Positions 7,896 to 15,394 of a stretch of 64,000 nt of DNA are shown piece after piece (the stretch's first letter is position 1; the number at the start of each line of letters is the position of its first letter). Under the pieces are notes generated by a model. It was given only the letters and a program-made list of their open reading frames with translations. It was not told the DNA's origin and searched no databases. Source of the DNA: an uncultured Dorea sp. (GTDB lineage Bacteria > Bacillota > Clostridia > Lachnospirales > Lachnospiraceae). The stretch spans positions 1-64,000 of the forward strand of contig CAJUBG010000008.1 of assembly GCA_910584575.1 (NCBI GenBank), written 5' to 3'. The position numbers were made by a program, and so were the translations under genes.

Positions 7896-9605
7896 ATGGA
7901 TAGAACGGTAGGGATTGGACTGCAGGATTTTGAAAAGGTGCGGATGAAAAAAATTTTTTATATAGATAAAACACATTTTGTCAAAGAATGGTGGGAAGCA
8001 AATGATGATGTGACATTGATTGCCCGTCCAAGAAGATTTGGGAAAACTCTGAATATGAGCATGTTGGAGAAGTTTTTTTCTGTTAAGTATGCCGGACGCA
8101 GTGAGTTGTTTGAAGGTCTGTCCATATGGAAGGAGGAGAAGTACAGGAAGCTTCAGGGAACATATCCTGTGGTGTTTCTCAGTTTTGCGAGTGTTAAGGA
8201 AAATACTTTTGCAGAAGCAAGAAAAAGTATATGCCGTGCGATTGAAGAACAGTATAATAAGCATGACTATTTGCTAAAATGCGGTTTGCTGAATAAAAAA
8301 GAGAAGGAATTTTATCAGGACGTTACGGTGCATATGTCGGATAGCGCTGCTTCTGCAGCCTTGCGTTCCCTGACGGATTTCCTGAGCAGATATTATGGGA
8401 AAAAGGCGATTATCCTGTTAGATGAGTATGACACGCCCTTACAGGAAGCGTATGTAAATGGATATTGGGATGAAATGACCAGCCTAATCAGAAGTATGTT
8501 CAATGCTACATTCAAGAGCAATCCATATCTCGAACGTGCAGTTATGACGGGGATTACAAGAGTTAGTAAGGAGTCCATATTTTCTGATTTGAATAATCTG
8601 GAGGTAGTTACGACAACCTCAGATAAATATGAAGTTGCCTTTGGCTTTACGGAAGAAGAAGTCTTTGACGCATTGGAAGAATATGGTATGTCAGATAGGC
8701 AAGAGGATGTAAAGAGGTGGTACGATGGTTTTACATTCGGAAAGAGGACAGATATTTACAATCCATGGTCTGTGATCAATTATCTGAGTAAAGGAAAGCT
8801 CCGGTCTTATTGGGCAAATACCAGCTCAAACAGCCTGGTTGGTAAATTAATCCAGGAGGGAACGAAAGATGTGAAGTTGTCATTTGAAAGGCTTTTATCT
8901 GGGGAGAATTTGCATGTACTGATTGATGAGCAGATTGTTTATAACATGTTGGATGAAGATGAGGCGGCCATCTGGAGCCTTTTGCTTGCCGGCGGATATC
9001 TGAAGGTTATTAAAGTGGGAGAATATGCAGAAACAGGATTTGGCAGTACCGCCCTTAACTGTGAGTTAGCGATTACAAATCTTGAAGTAAGGCTGATGTT
9101 TGGCAGGATGATACATGGGTGGTTTGCCAAAAATCTGTCGAAGTATAATGATTTTATTAAAGCATTGCTTCTGGGTGATGTAGATGCAATGAATGATTAT
9201 ATGAATGAAGTCACACAGACTATGTTCAGTTATTTTGATACAGGAAAAAATCCATCAAAAAAGGAACCGGAGAGATTCTACCATGGATTTGTGTTGGGGC
9301 TTATGGTGGAGCTTGCTGACCGATATACAATCACCTCCAACAGGGAAAGTGGATTTGGCCGGTATGATGTGATAATGGAGCCAAAGCGACAGAATGATGA
9401 CGCAATGATTCTTGAATTTAAAGTACAGAATAAAAGATATGAAAAAGCTTTGCCTGATACGGTAGAAGCGGCCTTAAAGCAGATTGAAGATAAAAATTAT
9501 GAGGCGGTTTTAGTATCAAAAGGAATTGCAAAAGAACGGATCCGCAGGTACGGATTTGCTTTTCGGGGGAGCGAAGTATTGATTGGGGCGTACTTTTATT
9601 CCTGA
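7896..9605 (+). CDS. AAA-ATPase-like / PD-(D/E)XK nuclease family protein
   Basis: This 569-residue protein opens with the IGLQDFEKVR...FYIDKT segment typical of the AAA-ATPase-like (PF09820) plus PDDEXK_9 (PF08011) family. The P-loop is RPRRFGKT at 44-51 and the Walker B is IILLDEYDTP at 172-181. The C-terminus has a PD-(D/E)XK-type core with D491 (GRYDVIM), then E507 and K509 (ILEFK). The family is common, often multicopy, in gut Clostridia and Bacteroidetes; its role is not established and a nucleic-acid or defence function is only inferred. The gene is intact, sits between repeats and hairpins, and has a TATAAT about 26 bp upstream. Confidence 0.85.
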   Translation: MDRTVGIGLQDFEKVRMKKIFYIDKTHFVKEWWEANDDVTLIARPRRFGKTLNMSMLEKFFSVKYAGRSELFEGLSIWKEEKYRKLQGTYPVVFLSFASVKENTFAEARKSICRAIEEQYNKHDYLLKCGLLNKKEKEFYQDVTVHMSDSAASAALRSLTDFLSRYYGKKAIILLDEYDTPLQEAYVNGYWDEMTSLIRSMFNATFKSNPYLERAVMTGITRVSKESIFSDLNNLEVVTTTSDKYEVAFGFTEEEVFDALEEYGMSDRQEDVKRWYDGFTFGKRTDIYNPWSVINYLSKGKLRSYWANTSSNSLVGKLIQEGTKDVKLSFERLLSGENLHVLIDEQIVYNMLDEDEAAIWSLLLAGGYLKVIKVGEYAETGFGSTALNCELAITNLEVRLMFGRMIHGWFAKNLSKYNDFIKALLLGDVDAMNDYMNEVTQTMFSYFDTGKNPSKKEPERFYHGFVLGLMVELADRYTITSNRESGFGRYDVIMEPKRQNDDAMILEFKVQNKRYEKALPDTVEAALKQIEDKNYEAVLVSKGIAKERIRRYGFAFRGSEVLIGAYFYS

Positions 9606-9721
9606 AAACCTACCATTTCATTCCATTATGATTGAAAATTAAAAATCTTTGTCGATATACCCATAGGTACATCGAAAGCTATTTGTCTATGTGCCCCAGA
9701 ATAATAACAGGAGGAATGAAG

Positions 9722-10687
9722 ATGGAGTTTGAAGTGACAGGCAAATCAAAAGGGTTCAATCTGACGGAGTTGTTTCTCAAAAAAGAAGCGGCGGGTAAGA
9801 ACGCCAAAATGAGCTTTGCAGAGCTTGCGGCTGCAAAATCGGCAGAGGAATCAGCAAAACAGCCGTATGTTTCGGAAGGAACGAAAACCGGACTTTTTAT
9901 GGGTGAGACCTATGAGGAACGCCTTAATAAGATTGGCGATAAAAATTCAGCTAATGCCTTTCGGGATGCATATGCAAAGAAAATGGCGGGTTCTGTGGAT
10001 TATATTTCAGCCGTTAGTCAATTATTTAACACCGGATATGTAGGCGCGGATAATTTTGCGGATGCCTTCCCTCAGTATGACGTCATCACTCATGTGGGAA
10101 ATGCAGATATTGCCTCCGCTAACTGGCAGAGAAATGATTTCCCCTTTTGGGAGTATTTTCAAAGAGATACCAGTGCAGACGCATTGAATGGCTGGAGACC
10201 CACAGGCGAGAATCCGCCTCAGACCCGCGGTGATTTACAGAGAAGCTATGGCAGTATCGGACCTGGCCGGATTGCAATTCTCATACCGGAGAGCCTGCAA
10301 AAGAAGATGGACGCAGACCCCGCCTATGCGAGAAAGATTGTGGCGAAGCTAAGGAAATGGAAGGAGGATTATGACAGATGGGACAATACGGTGGCTGCAT
10401 CCTACGGAGGGAATGTAGCAGAGCATCAGGCGAGTAAAAGCTATGTGTTTGATCTGGATGAAAACGGAGATGTGAGAAATTGTACGGTTACCAGCAGCGG
10501 CGGAGAGCTAACCGGGCCTACGGATGAAGAACGCAGGCAGTTTAAGGCTGAACAGGAAAGGAAATGGAAGCTGCGTGTGAAGTATGTTAAGATTATGGAG
10601 GATAGCGCTAACAATAAGATACAAAAGGAACAGGAGGCGTTACGTTTCTTTCAGAGCCAGCGCATAAAACAGGAGGTATTGCTGTAA
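9722..10687 (+). CDS. Uncharacterised protein, paralogue of the next gene (possible DUF6033-like)
   Basis: This 321-residue protein starts at ATG 9722, seven bases after AGGAGG (9709-9714); an upstream in-frame start at 9632 has no ribosome site. It has no signal peptide or membrane segment. The C-terminal third lines up by eye with the following protein: IAILIPESLQKKMDADPAYARKI with VVIAPNILEQMASNPEKAAYY (compared in pieces), then a short strand-turn-strand (DENGDVRNCTVTSSG with HPDGTVTYYVTGD), then a charged helix. The next gene starts 1 bp after this stop. The pattern recalls DUF6033-type proteins of Firmicutes, but that family name is from memory. Function is unknown. Confidence 0.7.
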   Translation: MEFEVTGKSKGFNLTELFLKKEAAGKNAKMSFAELAAAKSAEESAKQPYVSEGTKTGLFMGETYEERLNKIGDKNSANAFRDAYAKKMAGSVDYISAVSQLFNTGYVGADNFADAFPQYDVITHVGNADIASANWQRNDFPFWEYFQRDTSADALNGWRPTGENPPQTRGDLQRSYGSIGPGRIAILIPESLQKKMDADPAYARKIVAKLRKWKEDYDRWDNTVAASYGGNVAEHQASKSYVFDLDENGDVRNCTVTSSGGELTGPTDEERRQFKAEQERKWKLRVKYVKIMEDSANNKIQKEQEALRFFQSQRIKQEVLL

Positions 10688-10688
10688 T

Positions 10689-11339
10689 ATGAATATTTTA
10701 TCTGTAAACAGCGCCTTGGCTGATGTGTCCCCGTTTGCGGGCAAAATGCAGAAAAAGGCTGACGGAGGTATAAGTTTTATAGAGCAATTACAGAATATCG
10801 GAGAGAAAACGAATTCTTCGCCTGTGGAGGTATATCAGAAGTATCTGGAGAGAAGGTACGGAAATGTAATGGTTCAAAGTGTCATGAACGATCAGAAAAG
10901 TATGGACAGAATCGGAAGTACAACGTCAGGGACGGGGAATGTGGTGATAGCGCCCAACATTTTAGAGCAGATGGCAAGCAATCCGGAAAAAGCAGCCTAT
11001 TATGAAGGAAAGATACAACATTACTTTCAGACTTTGCCCATGTGTGAAGCGCAGCTTTCCGCTATGGGCCATGAAATTCACTCGTCGGGAGTTGTGATTC
11101 ATCCGGACGGAACGGTGACTTATTATGTCACAGGCGATTTAAAGCCAGAGGTGAGGGCGAAGATTGAAGCCCAGATTAGAGCCGAGGAGGAAGCTAAGGC
11201 AAAGCGGAAAAGGGAGTATCAGAGGATCAGTGAGGAGGCGGCAGAAAGGTGGAGAGAAAGTATTCGGATTTCTGCTGCGGCAGGCTGTGATATCACGGGA
11301 TGCCCTTTGGGTATAGAAATGTCTCATGTTTTGGGATAA
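10689..11339 (+). CDS. Uncharacterised protein (possible DUF6033 family), end derived from a repeat
   Basis: This 216-residue protein starts at an ATG 1 bp after the previous stop and is probably translationally coupled. It contains VQSVMNDQKSMDRIGS, then GTGNVVIAPNILEQMASNP and IHPDGTVTYYVTGDL, and a Glu/Lys/Arg helix (about 155-195). The last codons (DITGCPLGIEMSHVLG) run through copy B of the REP-like repeat (11292-11315), so the native C-terminus may have been replaced. No catalytic motif is visible. The DUF6033 assignment is tentative. Confidence 0.65.
   Translation: MNILSVNSALADVSPFAGKMQKKADGGISFIEQLQNIGEKTNSSPVEVYQKYLERRYGNVMVQSVMNDQKSMDRIGSTTSGTGNVVIAPNILEQMASNPEKAAYYEGKIQHYFQTLPMCEAQLSAMGHEIHSSGVVIHPDGTVTYYVTGDLKPEVRAKIEAQIRAEEEAKAKRKREYQRISEEAAERWRESIRISAAAGCDITGCPLGIEMSHVLG
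11292..11315 (-). repeat. REP-like repeat, copy B (short fragment, inside a gene)
   Basis: These 24 bases are the reverse complement of the left end of the 28164 copy (ATCACGGGATGCCC then TTTGGGTATA). They lie within the last codons of the 10689-11339 gene. Confidence 0.75.
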
Positions 11340-11433
11340 CTGCCTGGACTTACGATAAGGGGGCAGGAGGCAGCCCTGATTGGCTGAGGGGTTTGCCAAG
11401 ACTTTTATGTAATCAAGAAAATTAAAGATTAAA

Positions 11434-11482
11434 AAACAGGCGCAAGGTATCTCCGTGATTTGGAAGTATCTTGTGCCTGTTT
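11434..11482 (+). terminator. Hairpin, probable terminator
   Basis: AAACAGGC-G-CAAG-G-TATC pairs with GTATC-TTG-T-GCCTGTTT through about 17 bp with two G-T pairs. The T stretch after it is weak (TTTATATTT). It shares GTGATTTGGA and GTATCTTGTGC with the hairpin at 7694-7788. Confidence 0.65.
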
Positions 11483-11499
11483 ATATTTGAAAAAAGACG

Positions 11500-11525
11500 T
11501 TACGGAAAAGTATACTTTTTCGTAA
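11500..11525. repeat. 26-bp palindrome
   Basis: TTACGGAAAAGTA is followed by its near-perfect complement TACTTTTTCGTAA, with one G-T pair. The right half, reversed, occurs exactly again as TTACGAAAAAGTATAC at 11638-11653. Confidence 0.85.
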
Positions 11526-11653
11526 TAGTACATTTAAAATAAATTCTCAACCATTCTAATATATTATCGACAAAAAGTCAATAATCTTAATCTCTATTTT
11601 TTGTAGCATATGTCTAAAAAATTTTCCATAGAAATCATTACGAAAAAGTATAC
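11510..11653. repeat. 144-bp segment bounded by 16-bp inverted repeats (MITE-like)
   Basis: GTATACTTTTTCGTAA (11510-11525) and TTACGAAAAAGTATAC (11638-11653) are exact inverted repeats around an AT-rich interior. The segment includes the ATG at 11610 proposed for the TnpB-like gene, and its right end abuts REP-like copy C. It could be a miniature inverted-repeat element or a regulatory region with repeated operators. Nothing decides between these. Confidence 0.5.
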
Positions 11654-13049
11654 CTTAATGGACGCAGTCCACCCGCCCCGTCAGGGGCATGCATCACGGG
11701 ATGCCCTTTGGGTATACCTTAATGGACGAACTCATATGCCAATGGACAAAGTATGTAAAACCATTCATCAGTATAATAAAGAACCAATCAAAGACGCGGA
11801 TATGGAGAAGCTTCTGGAGATTGCCGAGGATTACAAAAAGGTGAAGAACTATGTATATTCACGCTTCGGAGGACTCTCTGGCCTGCCAAAGCTCTATCCG
11901 GGATATACGGTGCAGAACGAAATGACGGCCAGCGGTTACCGCGAAACATTAGGGATGCCGTCAGTCTACTTCTATCTGGCGATTTTCGATGCATTGGGTG
12001 AGATCAAGAGCCAGTGGACCAGGACAAAAAACAAGCTAACGAAACTGATTAATCAGAATGAAGGCTTTACGGACGAGGACAGACATTATCTGCGGTTTTT
12101 GATTAAGGTCAGCAACGCATTTGAAGAAGTGCTAAATCAAAAGCCGGTTGAACTGCCCAGGACAGTGCAGAAGAAGTATCTTGAGGTGGCGGCGAAGGTT
12201 GACACAAAAAGGCTAAACCGCTATCTGTGCAGACAGGTGAGGAAGCATCATGTAAAACTGCATACGGACAGTGCAGACGGCTTTGCCATAGCAGAGAGGG
12301 CGTACCGTTATGCGGAGCATGGAATCTATATTTCCATAAAAGAGAAGCGGAAAAGGGTCTTTGTACCGCTGACAGATAATAACCGTTATAAGAGCCAGCT
12401 CTATATTAAGCTGTATCCGAAAGAGCACAGTATAACCATCGAAGTGCCGGTAAATGTCGCGGTCCGTGAACATGCAGATTATCTGAAGCAGGTAGGAGTT
12501 TCGGCAGGGCTTTATACGATGCTGACGACAGATGAAGGGCATCGTTATGGTGAGGAGTTGGGCAGATATCAGATTGGATACGCAGACTGGATTCGTGAGC
12601 AGACGAGGATATATAACCGCAACAGGAATGAGAATCCCGGAAGGAAGAAGTACAATGCGAAGAAGAAGCGCCTGGAGGAAAGGCTGCACAGCTATATCAA
12701 CCAGGAATTGAACCGGTTCTTAAGAGATGAGAAGCCGCAGGCCGTTTACATTGTAAAGCTGCCTAAGCCGCGTGCAGGGGGTGTGAATAAGAAGATTAAC
12801 CATTCCATGGCACAGTGGCAGAGGGGATATATCCGAAAACGGCTGATGCAGAAATGTAAGGAGCAGTCGGTAGAGCTTATACAGGTTCTGGGTAAGGATA
12901 TCAGTAATGAATGCAGCGGGTGCGGGCAGACGGGAAAAAAGAAGGACGGATATTTTACCTGTTCTAATTGCGGCTTACGAATAGAAGAAAAGACGAATAC
13001 AGCAAGGAATGTGCTGATGAGGGGAAGGTCTGGAAAGACGTTGAAATAG
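11610..13049 (+). CDS. TnpB-like protein lacking RuvC catalytic residues (TldR-like candidate)
   Basis: This 479-residue protein ends with the TnpB zinc ribbon (C435, C438, C451, C454: CSGCG ... FTCSNCG) and the adjacent NTARNVL helix, which diagnose the IS200/IS605-IS607 TnpB family. Aligned by eye with active TnpB, the first RuvC Asp (VGIDLG) is S298 in VGVSAGL. The second-motif Glu (IEDL) is V382/K383 in YIVKLPKP. The third Asp (DRDxNAA) is K461 in EEKTNTARN. The frame is intact, so this looks like a preserved nuclease-dead homologue rather than decay. TnpB relatives exapted as RNA-guided repressors (TldR) are known elsewhere. Residues 14-39 are encoded by REP-like copy C, so the true start is uncertain; ATG 11737 is an alternative, and neither has a good ribosome site. 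No tnpA is nearby. Confidence 0.75.
   Translation: MSKKFSIEIITKKYTLMDAVHPPRQGHASRDALWVYLNGRTHMPMDKVCKTIHQYNKEPIKDADMEKLLEIAEDYKKVKNYVYSRFGGLSGLPKLYPGYTVQNEMTASGYRETLGMPSVYFYLAIFDALGEIKSQWTRTKNKLTKLINQNEGFTDEDRHYLRFLIKVSNAFEEVLNQKPVELPRTVQKKYLEVAAKVDTKRLNRYLCRQVRKHHVKLHTDSADGFAIAERAYRYAEHGIYISIKEKRKRVFVPLTDNNRYKSQLYIKLYPKEHSITIEVPVNVAVREHADYLKQVGVSAGLYTMLTTDEGHRYGEELGRYQIGYADWIREQTRIYNRNRNENPGRKKYNAKKKRLEERLHSYINQELNRFLRDEKPQAVYIVKLPKPRAGGVNKKINHSMAQWQRGYIRKRLMQKCKEQSVELIQVLGKDISNECSGCGQTGKKKDGYFTCSNCGLRIEEKTNTARNVLMRGRSGKTLK
11649..11728 (-). repeat. REP-like repeat, copy C, inside the TnpB-like reading frame
   Basis: This is a full unit plus the start of a second, in reverse orientation to copy D. 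It runs from TATACCTTAATGGACGCAG to GGGTATACCTTAATGGACG and contains the GCCCC-GTCA-GGGGC and TGGAC-GCA-GTCCA hairpins. It is translated in frame as residues 14-39 of the TnpB-like protein. Confidence 0.85.
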
Positions 13050-13052
13050 GTC

Positions 13053-13268
13053 ATAAGAACATTGATTCAGATAAATGCCGGTGATGAATCGGGATTTTAC
13101 CTGTGTGGAGTATGAGGACTGAAGAAGATGTTCCTGATATAAAAAAATAATGAACGGCATTAGAAGGCGGTAAAAACCGCGTATTGGGTATGCCAAGACC
13201 TGGGGAACACAGGAGGCTGTGATGTACTTGGGAGCGAAGCAGAATTCATCTGCATCGTCTGTTTTTTT
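13053..13268 (+). ncRNA. Candidate guide-RNA-like transcript downstream of the TnpB-like gene
   Basis: No open frame is convincing in this stretch. It contains short hairpins (ACACAGGAGGCTGTG near 13207) and the phrase ACTTGGGAGCGAAGCAG (13226-13242), which resembles the structured right-end RNA found just 3' of many tnpB genes. It ends in a hairpin with a T run (13234-13268). Position and orientation match the reRNA/omega-RNA that TnpB proteins use. No guide or target could be assigned by eye. Confidence 0.35.
13234..13268 (+). terminator. Rho-independent terminator downstream of the TnpB-like gene
   Basis: GCGA-A-GCAGA pairs with TCTGC-A-TCGT around an ATTCA loop, followed three bases later by seven T residues (13262-13268). 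Confidence 0.65.
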
Positions 13269-13525
13269 GGTAATTGGCCAGGAGGCATGAATAGTGTCTG
13301 GTTGGAGATTGCTGTAAGAGAGAATAGATGACCAATGTATCTTATTTAAAAATTTATAAAACGATTACACAATGAAAGTAGTTTGTTATATATGCCTTAT
13401 TATTTATCCCGGATTGAGATAGATAATTTTATTAAAACATGACATTTCAAAAGATAATTCCTCAAAAGAGGTATTAAGTATCATTGTGGATATAAAAATA
13501 AAATGCAGGGAGAGAAACAAAAAAT
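13269..13525. other. Intergenic leader of the glycan locus
   Basis: This stretch is AT-rich with no convincing gene. A hairpin at 13453-13482 (GATAATTCCTC AAAA GAGGTATTAAGTATC, read as two arms) has no T run. The ribosome site before 13526 is AGGGAG, about 12 bases upstream. No clear -35/-10 pair was found, although the promoter for the 21-kb locus is expected here. Confidence 0.4.
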
Positions 13526-14242
13526 ATGACAATAGCATTAATCTTTGCCGGTGGAACAGGAAAGAGAATGAATACCCGTTCAAAGCCAAAACAGTTTTTG
13601 GAGATTCATGGGAAACCGGTTATTATATATACCCTGGAGCATTTTGAATACCATGAAAGGATAGAGGGCATTGTAGTTGTCTGTATAAAGGAATATATAG
13701 AAGAATTAAAAGGGCTGCTGAGACGTTTTGGAATCACAAAGGTAAAGCAAATTGTTCCAGGTGGTAAGACAGGCCATGATTCCATTTATCAGGGGCTTTT
13801 GGCAATGGAGGAGTTTGTGCAAAAGGATGACATTGTGTTGATTCATGACGGTGTACGTCCATTGATTGATGAAGAACTGATTACTTTGAATATCAATGCA
13901 GTAGAAAAGTACGGAAATGCTATCACATGCGAGGCGGACAAAGAGAGCCAGATAAGGAGCTTCGACGGAAAAACCGTAGTCGAGATGCCGCCAAGAGAGC
14001 AGATGTATACAGCCAAGGCGCCACAGTCATTTTATTATGGCAGCATCAAAATGTTGTATGAGAAGGCGGAGAAGGACGGAATAAAGAGCATAGATTCTGC
14101 GCAGCTTTGTAATCTGTATCATAACGAGTTACATATGGTGAAAAGCACCAGCAATAATATGAAAATAACAGAGCCTGCTGATTTCTATATATGCCGCGCT
14201 TTGTACGATGCGCTGGAGGGACAGCAGGTGTTTGGAATATAG
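13526..14242 (+). CDS. IspD/TarI-family cytidylyltransferase
   Basis: This 238-residue protein begins IALIFAGGTGKRM, with KPKQFLEIHGKPVI following and LIHDGVRP in the middle, all typical of the IspD/TarI fold that joins a sugar-alcohol phosphate to CMP. IspD makes CDP-methylerythritol for isoprenoids; TarI makes CDP-ribitol for wall polymers. Because it heads a glycan locus rather than sitting next to ispF, a TarI-like or other polymer-precursor role is inferred. No ribulose-5-phosphate reductase (TarJ) is seen nearby, so the substrate is open. Confidence 0.8.
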   Translation: MTIALIFAGGTGKRMNTRSKPKQFLEIHGKPVIIYTLEHFEYHERIEGIVVVCIKEYIEELKGLLRRFGITKVKQIVPGGKTGHDSIYQGLLAMEEFVQKDDIVLIHDGVRPLIDEELITLNINAVEKYGNAITCEADKESQIRSFDGKTVVEMPPREQMYTAKAPQSFYYGSIKMLYEKAEKDGIKSIDSAQLCNLYHNELHMVKSTSNNMKITEPADFYICRALYDALEGQQVFGI

Positions 14243-14267
14243 ATAAATAACTGTGAGGAAATAGAAA

Positions 14268-15392
14268 ATGTATGATTATTTGGTTGTCGGTGCAGGACTG
14301 GCGGGAGTAGTTTTTGCCAGGTTCATGACAGATATAGGAAAAAAATGCCTTGTGATAGACAGGCGTGAGCATATAGCGGGAAATATTTACAGTGAACAGA
14401 TAGAGGGAATAGACGTTCACAAATACGGCCCGCATATTTTTCACACGGATAATGAGAAGATATGGAAATTTGTAAACCAGTTTATTTCATTCAATCATTT
14501 CATATACAGTCCGTTGGCAAACTATAAAGGCAAACTTTACAATCTTCCTTTTAACATGAATACCTTCCATGAATTGTGGGGTGTGCGCACCCCACAAGAA
14601 GCAAGGGAAAGAATTGAGCTGCAAAAAAAAGAAAGTGGAATAAAAACGCCCTCCAATCTGGAAGAACAGGCAATTATGCTTGTCGGAAGGGATATCTATG
14701 AAAAGCTAGTAAAAGGGTATACCGAGAAGCAATGGGGGAGGCCATGCAAGGAGCTTCCGGCATTTATTATAAAAAGGCTTCCGGTACGGTTTACCTTTGA
14801 CAATAATTACTTTAACCATCCTTACCAGGGGATTCCAATTGGCGGATATACAAAAATGGTGGAGAAAATCCTTGAAGGGATTGAAGTCAGGCTTGGAACA
14901 GATTATTTGGAAGAGAGAGCAGCGTTTAAAGGCTTAGCGAAAAAAATTGTTTATACAGGTCCTATTGATGAATATTTTGATTTCTGCTTTGGAGAACTGG
15001 AATACAGGAGTTTGCGCTTTGAGACAGAAACTCTTGATACGGGCAATTATCAGGGCGTGGCAGGAATGAACTATACAGATGCAGAAACACCCTATACCAG
15101 AATTATAGAACATAAGCACTTTGAATTTGGAAAAGGCAATCCGAGAAAGACAATTATTACAAGAGAATATTCTGAACGGTGGGAGAATGGCAAAGAGCCT
15201 TATTATCCGGTAAATGATGAGAAAAATATCAGGATATATGAAAAGTACCAGAAAGAAAGCGAAAAAGATAGAGATGTCATTTTTGCAGGGAGACTGGGTA
15301 AATATCAGTATTACGACATGGACAAGGTAATTGCAGACGTATTAAAGATTGCGGAAAGAGAAGCCTCTTTAGATTGTGGAAATGGAGAATAG
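14268..15392 (+). CDS. glf: UDP-galactopyranose mutase
   Basis: This 374-residue flavoprotein has the N-terminal dinucleotide site VVGAGLAGVVFA, the GNIYSEQIEG and HKYGPHIFHTD segments, the YTEKQWGR motif and the substrate-site Arg-rich ends characteristic of Glf. It converts UDP-galactopyranose to UDP-galactofuranose in the cytoplasm. The UDP-galactose source, galE, lies 2 bp downstream. Its presence implies that the surface glycan contains galactofuranose. Confidence 0.95.
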   Translation: MYDYLVVGAGLAGVVFARFMTDIGKKCLVIDRREHIAGNIYSEQIEGIDVHKYGPHIFHTDNEKIWKFVNQFISFNHFIYSPLANYKGKLYNLPFNMNTFHELWGVRTPQEARERIELQKKESGIKTPSNLEEQAIMLVGRDIYEKLVKGYTEKQWGRPCKELPAFIIKRLPVRFTFDNNYFNHPYQGIPIGGYTKMVEKILEGIEVRLGTDYLEERAAFKGLAKKIVYTGPIDEYFDFCFGELEYRSLRFETETLDTGNYQGVAGMNYTDAETPYTRIIEHKHFEFGKGNPRKTIITREYSERWENGKEPYYPVNDEKNIRIYEKYQKESEKDRDVIFAGRLGKYQYYDMDKVIADVLKIAEREASLDCGNGE

Positions 15393-15394
15393 AT

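Noticed and set aside
9652..9675. Hairpin TCGAT-A-TACC / GGTA-C-ATCGA upstream of 9722
   Set aside because: No T run follows, so it is not supported as a terminator; it may be a chance palindrome.
7690..13525. Prophage or integrative element
   Set aside because: No integrase, phage structural genes, conjugation genes or attachment-site repeats were found; the repeats and TnpB homologue alone do not support it.
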